A stretch of DNA of 43,155 bases, taken from NCBI GenBank assembly GCA_949292725.1, contig CASFAQ010000012.1:1-43155 (forward strand), given 5' to 3'. Below the pieces are notes generated by a model. It did not search any database, had not been told where the DNA came from, and saw only the letters and a list, made by a program, of their open reading frames with translations. Below are positions 33,351 to 41,629 of the stretch, piece by piece; positions within the stretch are counted from its first letter, which is position 1, and each line of letters opens with the position of its first letter. The DNA comes from an uncultured Eubacteriales bacterium. Its GTDB lineage: Bacteria > Bacillota > Clostridia > Lachnospirales > Lachnospiraceae. Made by a program: the position numbers and the translations under genes.

Positions 33351-34118
33351 TTATTCTGCCTCTTCCGAAACTTCTTCTGTCTCTGTTGCTTCTGCTGCCT
33401 CTTCCTCTGATACCTCTGCATCATCTGCCATTGATACGCCTTCGTTAGCCTCAATAACAGCATCAGCCATCTTAGATACAATAAGTTTTACGGCACGAAT
33501 TGCATCGTCATTACCGGGAATAACATAATCAAGCTCCTCAGGATCGCAGTTCGTATCAGCAATACCTATAAGCGGAATTCCAAGAATATGAGCCTCCTGA
33601 ACGCAGATTCTCTCCTTCTTAGGATCTACGATAAATATTGCATCAGGAATGTCCTTCATCTCCTTGATACCGCCGAGATTCCTCTCAAGCTTATCCCACT
33701 CTTTCTTAATCTCGATAACTTCCTTCTTAGGAAGAACGTCAAATGTTCCATCCTCTGACATCTTCTCAATCTCTTTAAGTCTCTTGATTCTTGTCTGGAT
33801 CGTCTTAAAGTTGGTAAGCATACCGCCCAACCATCTCTCATTAACATAGTACATTCCGCAACGCTCTGCTTCTGTCTTAATAGAATCCTGCGCCTGCTTC
33901 TTAGTACCTACAAAAAGAATCTTGCCGCCTTCTGCAACAATATCCTTGACAGCATTATACGCTTCATCAACCTTACCTACTGACTTCTGAAGGTCGATAA
34001 TATATATACCGTTTCTTTCGGTATATATATACTCTGCCATCTTAGGATTCCATCTTCTTGTCTGATGTCCAAAATGAACACCTGCCTCGAGTAACTGTTT
34101 CATTGAAATAACGCTCAT
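33351..34118 (-). CDS. rpsB: Ribosomal protein S2
   Basis: This is 30S protein S2, 255 residues. The N-terminus [27 protein letters not shown] and [12 protein letters not shown] are family signatures; [12 protein letters not shown] and [27 protein letters not shown] complete it. The last 30 residues form an acidic Glu/Ala tail ([13 protein letters not shown]), common in this group. AGGAGG-like GGAGG precedes the ATG. It is first in the rpsB-tsf operon with a structured leader. Confidence 0.98.
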   Translation of the reverse strand: MSVISMKQLLEAGVHFGHQTRRWNPKMAEYIYTERNGIYIIDLQKSVGKVDEAYNAVKDIVAEGGKILFVGTKKQAQDSIKTEAERCGMYYVNERWLGGMLTNFKTIQTRIKRLKEIEKMSEDGTFDVLPKKEVIEIKKEWDKLERNLGGIKEMKDIPDAIFIVDPKKERICVQEAHILGIPLIGIADTNCDPEELDYVIPGNDDAIRAVKLIVSKMADAVIEANEGVSMADDAEVSEEEAAEATETEEVSEEAE

Positions 34119-34170
34119 TTTATTACCTCCATTGGTTATTATACTTCCATATACATCAATCCATATAATA

Positions 34171-34217
34171 TCCCTGACAACCCTTGGCTTAAAAGGCTTT
34201 CAGGGACACCCATTATA
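34171..34217 (-). promoter_or_regulatory. rpsB promoter -10 and leader hairpin
   Basis: On the minus strand a perfect -10 TATAAT (34217-34212) is followed at about +1 by a hairpin: TCCCTGA and TCAGGGA arms (34207-34171) with inner AAGCCTT/AAGGGTT pairing. No T-run follows, so it is a leader structure more than a terminator. The -35 is weak (TTGTAA, 19-bp spacing). The position suggests mRNA stabilisation or autoregulation by S2. Confidence 0.55.
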
Positions 34218-34300
34218 CAGTCCGTATATGTGATTTTTACAAATACCCGATTATATTAGCATAACCGGGCAAAAATATCAAGCATAAATATATAAATAAA

Positions 34301-35074
34301 TCATGATTCTCTTATCTTAAGAAGCTCTGCATATACTTCATCATTAAGAACCTTGATATATGTACCCTTCATACCGGAAGAATGCGATTCTATCACACCC
34401 GCGCTTTCAAACTTTCTTAGCGCATTCACAATAACAGACCTCGTAATACCCGCCCTGTCTGCAATCTTACTTGCAACCAGAACTCCTTCTTTATTATCAA
34501 GTTCATCAAATACGTGCATTATGGCCTCAACCTCTAAGAATGACAGAGTATTGATCGCAGACCTTACAACCTGCTGCTTCCTTAAGATCTCGGTGTCTTC
34601 CTCCTTAACCGATCTTAACATCTCAAGACCGACAACGGTCGTTCCGTATTCACTTAATATAATATCGTCGATATCGTATTTATTATCAAGTCTGTATACA
34701 AATATTGTACCAAGTCTCTCCCCTGATATGTCTATCGGCACGATAATGGCCTCATAACCATTATTGTCACCTTCCGTAAGCCCGAATGTTGTAAGGCTTA
34801 TGTTCTCCATGGTGGAAAGCACATTAAGGAATCTCTCATTGAGCGCCGAATCAACCATACCGCCCTTTTCGTCAGGAAGGAGGCTGCTAAGTCCCGGAAT
34901 GTCCTTACGTATCTTTATTCCAAGTGCCTTGCCCTTTTTGCTGATAACAAGCGTATTGGAAGAGAGAACATCACTAAGAACATCACAGATATCATTGAAC
35001 ATGAACTTGGCTGATGTATTATTATGAAGCAATCTGTTAATCTTTCTTGTCTTATCAAGTAATCGAACACTCAT
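34301..35074 (-). CDS. codY: GTP- and branched-chain-amino-acid-sensing repressor CodY
   Basis: This 257-residue global regulator binds GTP and branched-chain amino acids and represses nutrient-scavenging genes. It has an N-terminal GAF domain (MSVRLLDKTRKINRLL, about 1-155), a linker helix, and a C-terminal winged helix-turn-helix (SKIADRAGITRSVIVNALRKFESAG, about 200-225). I chose the ATG at 35074 because GGGAG lies 8 nt upstream; an ATG at 35089 lacks one. It has its own promoter just after topA. The topA-codY-rpsB-tsf order is typical of Firmicutes. Confidence 0.96.
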   Translation of the reverse strand: MSVRLLDKTRKINRLLHNNTSAKFMFNDICDVLSDVLSSNTLVISKKGKALGIKIRKDIPGLSSLLPDEKGGMVDSALNERFLNVLSTMENISLTTFGLTEGDNNGYEAIIVPIDISGERLGTIFVYRLDNKYDIDDIILSEYGTTVVGLEMLRSVKEEDTEILRKQQVVRSAINTLSFLEVEAIMHVFDELDNKEGVLVASKIADRAGITRSVIVNALRKFESAGVIESHSSGMKGTYIKVLNDEVYAELLKIRES

Positions 35075-35152
35075 GACACATACTCCCATGCAATATAAGC
35101 CGGACCCGTTCCTTCGAGCCGGCGATTGTAATATAAAACGGATATATGTCAG

Positions 35153-35182
35153 ATTATATCACAAATTATCTGATAAAAGCAA
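35153..35182 (-). promoter_or_regulatory. codY promoter
   Basis: On the minus strand TTGCTT (35182-35177), an 18-bp spacer and TATAAT (35158-35153) lie right after the topA stop. A small GCCGG/CCGGC hairpin (35099-35123) precedes the codY start region. Confidence 0.65.
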
Positions 35183-35185
35183 TAG

Positions 35186-37246
35186 CTATTCCTTTTCCTT
35201 GTAACCACATTTATTATCCATGCACACAAGCATATTGCCCTTTACCAGAAGCATCTGATTACATTTTGGACATAGCCTGCCCGACGGCTTCTGCCATGTC
35301 ATAAATCCGCATTCAGGATTATTGATACAGCCGTAGTAACGTCTGCCCTTCTGTGTCTTCTTGATAACGATATCTCCTCCGCACAGAGGACAGGTGATTC
35401 CGGTCTTTTCGTAATATGGTTTAGTATTGCGGCATTCAGGAAATCCCGGGCACGCAAGGAACTTGCCGTGCGGACCGTACTTGATAACCATGTATCTTCC
35501 GCAATGTTCGCACACCGTATCGGATACTTCATCTTCAATCTTAATCTTTTCAAGCTTCTCCTCGGCGTTGTCAACGGCCTGTTGAAGGTCCGGATAGAAA
35601 TTACTCACAACCGTTTTCCAGTTGATGGTCCCTTCTTCTATACAGTCCAGAAGACCCTCAAGATTAGCAGTAAAATTAACGTCAACAATACTTGAAAATC
35701 CCTTATTCATTATCTCATTAACTATCTCGCCAAGCTCTGTAACATAGAGGTTCTTCTTCTCTTTTGCAACATATCTTCTGGATATAATAGTCGTGATTAT
35801 AGGCGCATACGTACTTGGTCTTCCGATACCAAGCTCTTCAAGTGTCTTTACAAGCGACGCCTCGGTAAAATGAGCCGGCGGCTGTGTGAAATGCTGCGCA
35901 GCAGATGTATCGGATGCGGTAAGCTTCATACCGCATTCAAGTTTTGAAGATATAACGTCCGATATCTCCTTATCATCCTCCGTCTGATACACGCTCATAT
36001 ATCCCGAAAAAACTGACTTGGACGCTGACGCGGTAAACCTGTAGCCGCCTCCGTCAAGTTTGATGCTTTTGGTCTCAAATCTGGCTGCTTCCATACGGCT
36101 GGCGACGAATCTCTTCCATATCAGCTGGTACAGCCTGAACTGATCACGCGCAAGCTGGTCCTTTACCTGAGCAGGCGTTATATCAACATAGGTCGGACGT
36201 ATGGCCTCATGCGCATCCTGAATATTTTTTCCCCCTGCCGACTTGATACTGCTCTTTATCACATAGTCGCTGCCGTAATTCTCCTCGATAAATTGTCTGC
36301 AGGAAGCATCAGCATCATCAGATATCCTTGTAGAATCGGTTCTAAGATAAGTTATAAGACCTATCGTACCGTGACCCTTTACGGCAACGCCCTCATATAA
36401 CTGTTGTGCTATACGCATAGTCTTCTGCGTTGAAAAATTAAGATTCTTTGAAGCTTCCTGCTGAAGCGTACTTGTTGTAAACGGAACCGGGGATTTCTTG
36501 GTGCGTTCTGACACCTTAATATCCGTAACCTCGAATTCCGACTTTTTAACAGCCTCAATGATCTTATCAGCACTATCCTTATTATCTATTGTACATTTAC
36601 CGTCCTTAGTACCGTAAAAATGAGCTACAAGAGGTTTCTTATCCCCCGATATGCCAAACGAAGCATCGATACTCCAGTACTCCGATGGAATAAATGAATT
36701 AATCTCTCTTTCCCTGTCACATATGATTCTGAGCGCCACTGACTGAACTCTTCCCGCGCTAAGACCTCTTTTTACCTTTGCCCACAGAAGCGGACTTATC
36801 TTATAACCGATAAGCCTGTCAAGCATTCTCCTTGCCTGCTGTGAATTCACAAGATTCATGTCGATGTCACGTGCCTGTTTAATAGACTGTCTGACAGCAT
36901 TTTTGGTAATCTCATTGAAGGTGATACGCCTTGTCTTCTCCGGATCAAGTTTAAGAGCTTCCATAAGATGCCACGAAATAGCCTCTCCCTCGCGGTCCGG
37001 GTCGGTAGCCAGATATATCTTATCTGCTTTTTTTACTGCTTTCCTGAGAGACACAAGCAGCGCTCCCTTTCCACGTATGGTGATGTATTTGGGTTCAAAA
37101 TCATTCTCCACATCTATTCCGAGCGAGCTTTTTGGGAAATTCCTGATATGTCCGTTAGACGCAAGAACTTCATAATTCTTTCCTAAAAACTTCTTGATGG
37201 TCTCTGCCTTGGCAGGCGACTCAACTATAACGAGATTATTAGCCAT
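35186..37246 (-). CDS. topA: DNA topoisomerase I
   Basis: This 686-residue type IA topoisomerase relaxes negative supercoils. The TOPRIM domain contains DPDREGE (82-88), and the active-site tyrosine is Tyr300 in GLITYLRTDSTRIS. Three C-terminal four-Cys zinc ribbons are visible: CEHC...CPGFPEC, CPLC...CINNPEC and CPKC...CMDNKC. Length and layout are standard for Firmicutes. It lies 16 bp after dprA, in the conserved comM-dprA-topA row. Confidence 0.98.
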   Translation of the reverse strand: MANNLVIVESPAKAETIKKFLGKNYEVLASNGHIRNFPKSSLGIDVENDFEPKYITIRGKGALLVSLRKAVKKADKIYLATDPDREGEAISWHLMEALKLDPEKTRRITFNEITKNAVRQSIKQARDIDMNLVNSQQARRMLDRLIGYKISPLLWAKVKRGLSAGRVQSVALRIICDREREINSFIPSEYWSIDASFGISGDKKPLVAHFYGTKDGKCTIDNKDSADKIIEAVKKSEFEVTDIKVSERTKKSPVPFTTSTLQQEASKNLNFSTQKTMRIAQQLYEGVAVKGHGTIGLITYLRTDSTRISDDADASCRQFIEENYGSDYVIKSSIKSAGGKNIQDAHEAIRPTYVDITPAQVKDQLARDQFRLYQLIWKRFVASRMEAARFETKSIKLDGGGYRFTASASKSVFSGYMSVYQTEDDKEISDVISSKLECGMKLTASDTSAAQHFTQPPAHFTEASLVKTLEELGIGRPSTYAPIITTIISRRYVAKEKKNLYVTELGEIVNEIMNKGFSSIVDVNFTANLEGLLDCIEEGTINWKTVVSNFYPDLQQAVDNAEEKLEKIKIEDEVSDTVCEHCGRYMVIKYGPHGKFLACPGFPECRNTKPYYEKTGITCPLCGGDIVIKKTQKGRRYYGCINNPECGFMTWQKPSGRLCPKCNQMLLVKGNMLVCMDNKCGYKEKE

Positions 37247-37262
37247 TACTTCATCTCCCGAT

Positions 37263-38366
37263 TCATGTTTTTACATAATAATTATTTGCAGTCTGTTTAA
37301 TAATATGTCTCATCTCAAGGCGCAGTACAGCATGCATTATATCCTGAACAGGCAGTTTTGTCTCCTCAGCAATCCTGCTAATATGCTTTGGCTCAAAACA
37401 TAGACTAGCATACACCATTTTTTCATCCGTGGCAAGAAAATTATTTTGAATATGTTCTGACTCATCCGTTTCAGGCATACCCCTGCCGCCATAGTCTACA
37501 GAAAGTGCGTCGAGTACATCATATACATCATCATACACAGCTGCCCCATTCTTTATAAGTGTATTACATCCCCTGCTTAATCTGTCAGTTATACGTCCCG
37601 GAACGGCATATATATCCTTTCCCTGTTCAAGCGCACAATCCACCGTTATAAGAGAACCGCTCCTTTCCCCTGCTTCAACTATTATAATTATATCTGAAAG
37701 ACCCGATATTATTCGGTTCCTTTCAGGAAAAAATCCATGATTCGGTTTGGTATGGGGCGGATATTCGGACATTATGCACCCCGTATTCCGTATCGTCATA
37801 TACAGGTCAATATTGCTCTTCGGATAGCACACATCAACCCCACATCCAAGAACTGCATGCGTAATCCCATTCGCCATGATACATCCCCTGTGTGCCGCTC
37901 CGTCTATGCCACAGGCAAGTCCGCTTACTATATGTACGCCGTACGAAGACAGTTCCCCTGCAATATTATATGCGGCGCTCCGCCCGTAATCAGTACATTT
38001 CCTCGATCCGACTATCGCAACACGCGGGTCAGTATCCGTATGCAGACTCCCCATATAATACAGCGCATGAGGCATATCAGGTATATACAGTAATCTTTCA
38101 GGATATCCGAAAGCTTTTGGATATAAGAATCCGGCTCCCATATCTCTAAGCCTCCCAAAACTCTCTCTCAGACCTTTCTCGTCCCTGATAAGTATATTAT
38201 TCCTTTGTTCCGATGAAAGAAACGGCAATTCCAAAAGGTCTTTATCTGATGCACAATATACATTCTCCGGTTTATCAAACACATCAAGGAGCTTATTTCT
38301 TGTTCTTCTTCCAACTCTGGATATATTGGTAAACCAATACCAGTATTCAGGCTCTGTCAGTTCCAT
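37263..38366 (-). CDS. dprA: DNA-processing protein DprA
   Basis: This 367-residue protein loads RecA on incoming single-stranded DNA during transformation. The Rossmann-like domain shows VAIVGSRKCTDYGR, SGLACGIDGAAHRG, GCGVDVCYP, FPERNRIISGLSD, EAGERSGSLITVD and YAVPG. A C-terminal winged-helix (about 310-367, ISRIAEETKLPVQDIM) is kept. It overlaps comM by 10 bp, so the two are co-translated. Such genes are widely kept even where natural competence has not been shown. Confidence 0.96.
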   Translation of the reverse strand: MELTEPEYWYWFTNISRVGRRTRNKLLDVFDKPENVYCASDKDLLELPFLSSEQRNNILIRDEKGLRESFGRLRDMGAGFLYPKAFGYPERLLYIPDMPHALYYMGSLHTDTDPRVAIVGSRKCTDYGRSAAYNIAGELSSYGVHIVSGLACGIDGAAHRGCIMANGITHAVLGCGVDVCYPKSNIDLYMTIRNTGCIMSEYPPHTKPNHGFFPERNRIISGLSDIIIIVEAGERSGSLITVDCALEQGKDIYAVPGRITDRLSRGCNTLIKNGAAVYDDVYDVLDALSVDYGGRGMPETDESEHIQNNFLATDEKMVYASLCFEPKHISRIAEETKLPVQDIMHAVLRLEMRHIIKQTANNYYVKT

Positions 38367-39922
38367 ACAAACTCCTCCGTTTTACTCCAGAGCCTGTGCC
38401 ATGCCTTTCTATAGAATGTAGCTTCCTCCACATGGGAAAGCATAATATCATCACAACCCTCATAATCTGCTATGGTTCTTGATAACTTAAGGAGCTTGTT
38501 ATAAGAGCGCATACTAAGCCCCCATCTGATATATATATCCTTAAGAAACTCCTCCGCCCTGCCGGAAATGTGACACCATTTCTTAATATCATCGGGCGTC
38601 ATACGCGCATTACATCCGGTATTACATGACGCATACCGGATGTCCTGAATACTCTTTACCGCGCTTATCCTATCCGCAATATATTCGGACGAATCCCGGC
38701 ACCCGTCACCACAAAAGCCCTCATCATAATCCACCAAATCAGCTTCTATTATAATATCTATCCTGTCAAGAAATGCATGACTTATCCTGCCCAGATACGC
38801 GCGAACCTGTTCAGGCGTGCATCTGCAGCGTGAAGAATCCGGATAATATCCGCACGGGCATGGATTCATGGCTGCTACAAGCATGAAATCCGACGGATAC
38901 TCCACTGTTCTGTTCTTCCTTGCATGCACGACTCTCCCTGATTCCATGGGAGCCCTTAGAAGCTCAAGAGTACTCCTCTTAAACTCTGCAAGCTCATCCA
39001 GAAAAAGTATACCGTTATGAGCTTTGGTAATCTCACCCGGTGCAGGATTATATCCTCCGCCGATAAGCCCGGCGGGCGAGATGGAATAATGCGGCGCACG
39101 AAAAGGTCTTATGCTCATATCTTCTTCCCATGCCACACCACCGTCAGATATGCTTCTTATCGCGGCGACCTCCATACTCTCCTCATATGTCATATCCGGC
39201 ATGAGCCCGGCGAGCCTTTCGGCAATCATGGTCTTGCCTGTTCCGGGCGAGCCAATAATAAGTATATTATGTCTTCCCGCCACTGCAATCTGGGCAGCCC
39301 TCTTTAACTGTTCCTGACCATATATATCCGAGAAATCACCACAGTCTCTGTACGGTGATGCATTTCCCCAGACCTTCTCATATGAATCACTTACAACATG
39401 CCCCTCAAGATTATCTTCATTGATAATATCAATCGCTTCCGTTAAGGATGAGACCCCTATAATACCGATACCCCTTACCATACACGCCTCAGCAACATTA
39501 CAGGTCGGTACAAAGCAGTACGAAAGACCGCTCTGTCCGGCTGCAAGAACTGCCGGAAAAACACCCTCTATCGGATTGACATTACCATTAAGGCTTAATT
39601 CTCCCAGAAACATAATATCCCCGTATCTTACGGAATTCACATATCCGAACGCCGCACAGAGCGCCATCGCTATAGACAGATCGAACCTGGTGCCTTCTTT
39701 TCTTATATCCGCAGGCGAAAGATTCACCGTAACCCTCTTTGATCTGAATACATAGCCTGAATTCCTTATAGAACTCCTTACCCTGTCAGAAGCCTCCCTC
39801 ACTTCCGAGCCAAGATAACCCACCATGCGAAATACAGGGAGCCCCTCGGCAACATCCGCCTCAACCTTTACAATTACTGCCTTTACTCCCATAAGCACAG
39901 CACAAAAAGACCTACAAAACAT
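38357..39922 (-). CDS. comM: ComM/YifB-family Mg-chelatase-like AAA+ ATPase
   Basis: This 521-residue AAA+ helicase-like protein is linked to branch migration during transformation. An N-terminal Lon-protease-like domain (EADVAEGLPVFRMVGYLGSEVREA) is followed by the Walker A motif GSPGTGKT (224-231), the Walker B region GILFLDELAEF, and the C-terminal Mg-chelatase domain with RKAWHRLW. A Cys-containing segment (NPCPCGYYPD...CRCTPEQ) is a family feature. AAGGAGG lies 5 nt before the ATG. First gene of the comM-dprA-topA row. Confidence 0.96.
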   Translation of the reverse strand: MFCRSFCAVLMGVKAVIVKVEADVAEGLPVFRMVGYLGSEVREASDRVRSSIRNSGYVFRSKRVTVNLSPADIRKEGTRFDLSIAMALCAAFGYVNSVRYGDIMFLGELSLNGNVNPIEGVFPAVLAAGQSGLSYCFVPTCNVAEACMVRGIGIIGVSSLTEAIDIINEDNLEGHVVSDSYEKVWGNASPYRDCGDFSDIYGQEQLKRAAQIAVAGRHNILIIGSPGTGKTMIAERLAGLMPDMTYEESMEVAAIRSISDGGVAWEEDMSIRPFRAPHYSISPAGLIGGGYNPAPGEITKAHNGILFLDELAEFKRSTLELLRAPMESGRVVHARKNRTVEYPSDFMLVAAMNPCPCGYYPDSSRCRCTPEQVRAYLGRISHAFLDRIDIIIEADLVDYDEGFCGDGCRDSSEYIADRISAVKSIQDIRYASCNTGCNARMTPDDIKKWCHISGRAEEFLKDIYIRWGLSMRSYNKLLKLSRTIADYEGCDDIMLSHVEEATFYRKAWHRLWSKTEEFVWN

Positions 39923-40004
39923 AATACCTCCTTGTAAGTCCTACATAAGCTCTGTATAAATCATACAACCAAATTAACGTATTACCATAATATCATCTAT
40001 GTAA

Positions 40005-40457
40005 TCAGGAATCAAGTATTTTTTTGATTTCTTCCATAAATGTTCCTACATCCTTAAATTCCCTGTATACGGACGCAAATCTGACATATGCAACCGCATC
40101 AAGTTCCTTAAGCTTTTCCATAACAATCTCTCCGATTGTATTGCTTGGAATCTCTTTGCATTCCAGATTGAATATGGTATTTTCGATGGAATCCACACAT
40201 TCATTGATACTGTCAACAGGAATCGGTCTCTTATGACATGATTTGAATATACCTTTTTCAATTTTGGTACGGTCGTAAGGCACTCTTGTCATATCCTTTT
40301 TCACAACAACAAGAGGTATGGCCTCAACCTTCTCGTAAGTGGTAAATCTTCTTGAACATCTATCACACTGCCGTCTTCTTCTTATGGAACTGTTATCGTC
40401 GGCAGGTCTTGAATCTATAACTCTTGTACCATCCTCACCGCAAAATGGACATTTCAT
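40005..40457 (-). CDS. nrdR: Transcriptional repressor NrdR
   Basis: This 150-residue repressor senses dATP/ATP and controls ribonucleotide reductase genes. An N-terminal zinc ribbon (CPFC...CDRCSRRFTTYE) is followed by an ATP-cone (VVKKDMTRVPYDRTKIEKGIFKSC...ESIEN-like segment). The ATG at 40457 (MKCPFCGEDGTRV), after GAGGGG, matches the family start; a frame extension to 40481 is not needed. It lies 14 bp after the ymxH gene, in the clostridial order sigG-ymxH-nrdR. Confidence 0.97.
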   Translation of the reverse strand: MKCPFCGEDGTRVIDSRPADDNSSIRRRRQCDRCSRRFTTYEKVEAIPLVVVKKDMTRVPYDRTKIEKGIFKSCHKRPIPVDSINECVDSIENTIFNLECKEIPSNTIGEIVMEKLKELDAVAYVRFASVYREFKDVGTFMEEIKKILDS

Positions 40458-40471
40458 TCGTCTAATCCCCC

Positions 40472-40735
40472 TCACAGCCATTTACATTTGCATATATACT
40501 TACTTAAATCTGCCTCAATAAGTATTACATCCGAACCAATCTGTTTTACACAGCATACAGGAATTACAAATTCCTCCTCCCTGCCAAACATTCCGAACAT
40601 TTTGCATGGACCCGGAATAATAAGATGTGTAATACATCCGCTGCACAGATCAAATTCAATATCAGTTATGCATCCTACGCGCTGGCCGTCGCATATATTG
40701 ATTACTTCCTTCTTTTTCAAATCACATATCCGCAT
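40472..40735 (-). CDS. YlmC/YmxH-family PRC-barrel sporulation protein
   Basis: This 87-residue PRC-barrel protein has the family start MRICDLKKKEVINICDGQRVGCITDIEFD and the segment GREEEFVIPVCCVKQIGSDVILIE. YmxH is linked to sporulation in Bacillus and regularly follows sigG in Clostridia. Its molecular role is not known. The gene lies 41 bp after sigG and 14 bp before nrdR, so the three form one unit. Confidence 0.9.
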   Translation of the reverse strand: MRICDLKKKEVINICDGQRVGCITDIEFDLCSGCITHLIIPGPCKMFGMFGREEEFVIPVCCVKQIGSDVILIEADLSKYICKCKWL

Positions 40736-40776
40736 GATAATAATTCCCGGATTATATTATTATATATTATATGCGG

Positions 40777-41559
40777 CTATCTCTGTTTTAGATATTCTCT
40801 CATATTTTTCAGCGCTGTTTTCTCAAGTCTTGACACCTGAGCCTGGGATATATGAATCTCTTCAGCAACTTCCATCTGTGTTTTACCGTGAAAATAACGA
40901 AGGTTGATTATCGACTTTTCCCTGTCGTTAAGATGTGATAAGGCTTCCTTGACGGAAAGCTCCTCAATCCAGTTATCTTCTTTATTCTTCTTATCGCTTA
41001 TCTGATCCATAATATATAAGGTGTCGCCACCCTCAGAATATACCGGTTCGTATAAAGACACCGGGTTCTGTATCGCGTCAAGCGCATATATAACTTCCTC
41101 GGGCGTAAGTTTTATGGCGGCGGCGATTTCCTCTATCGCAGGCTCACGGTCCATGGTCTTTCTGAGATTTTCCTTTGCATACACAGCCTTGTATGCCGCA
41201 TCCCTTATGGAACGACTGACCCTGATTGAATTATTGTCGCGCAGATATCTTCGTATCTCGCCAATGATCATGGGTACCGCATATGTTGAGAACTTCACAT
41301 TCTGCGTTACGTCAAAATGATCTATCGCCTTCATAAGACCTATGCATCCTATCTGGAACAGATCGTCAACATCCTCCGTACTATTGGAGAATCTCTGTAT
41401 AATGCTTAGCACAAGCCTGAGATTGCCTTTGATATATTTTTCCCTTGCGCTCCTGTCTCCCTCAAGAATCTTACTAAACAGTTCATCCTTCTCGTCATTT
41501 TTAAGGAGCGGAAGCCTGGAAGTATTTACCCCGCAGATCTCAACCTTATACTGTGCCAT
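40777..41559 (-). CDS. sigG: Sporulation sigma factor G
   Basis: This 260-residue forespore sigma factor switches on late forespore genes. The N-terminal VEICGVNTSRLPLL is specific for sigma G (sigma F lacks it). Region 2 reads DDLFQIGCIGLMKAIDHFD...FSTYAVPMIIGEIRRYLRD and region 4.2 reads GKTQMEVAEEIHISQAQVSRLEKTAL. AGGAGG lies 10 nt upstream of the ATG and abuts a 7-bp hairpin that may limit translation. spoIIGA and sigE, often upstream in other Firmicutes, are replaced here by a GH67 gene. It shows that the right-hand genome is a spore former. Confidence 0.96.
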   Translation of the reverse strand: MAQYKVEICGVNTSRLPLLKNDEKDELFSKILEGDRSAREKYIKGNLRLVLSIIQRFSNSTEDVDDLFQIGCIGLMKAIDHFDVTQNVKFSTYAVPMIIGEIRRYLRDNNSIRVSRSIRDAAYKAVYAKENLRKTMDREPAIEEIAAAIKLTPEEVIYALDAIQNPVSLYEPVYSEGGDTLYIMDQISDKKNKEDNWIEELSVKEALSHLNDREKSIINLRYFHGKTQMEVAEEIHISQAQVSRLEKTALKNMREYLKQR

Positions 41560-41570
41560 ACATATACATC

Positions 41571-41591
41571 CTCCTAATGTTATTACATTAG
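41571..41591 (-). promoter_or_regulatory. sigG: Hairpin abutting the sigG ribosome binding site
   Basis: On the minus strand CTAATGT and ACATTAG (41591-41574) form a perfect 7-bp stem with a 4-nt loop. The last AG of the stem is the beginning of AGGAGG. The stem could restrict ribosome access. A similar hairpin near the start of B. subtilis spoIIIG (sigG) has been reported to lower its translation. Confidence 0.6.
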
Positions 41592-41629
41592 AAATGATGT
41601 ACAGTTTGCCACTGATTTATACTGTATAT

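Noticed and set aside
34230..34290. A strong codY terminator
   Set aside because: The CCCGGTTA/TAATCGGG pairing has a mismatch and the tail is A/T mixed, so it is too weak to call.
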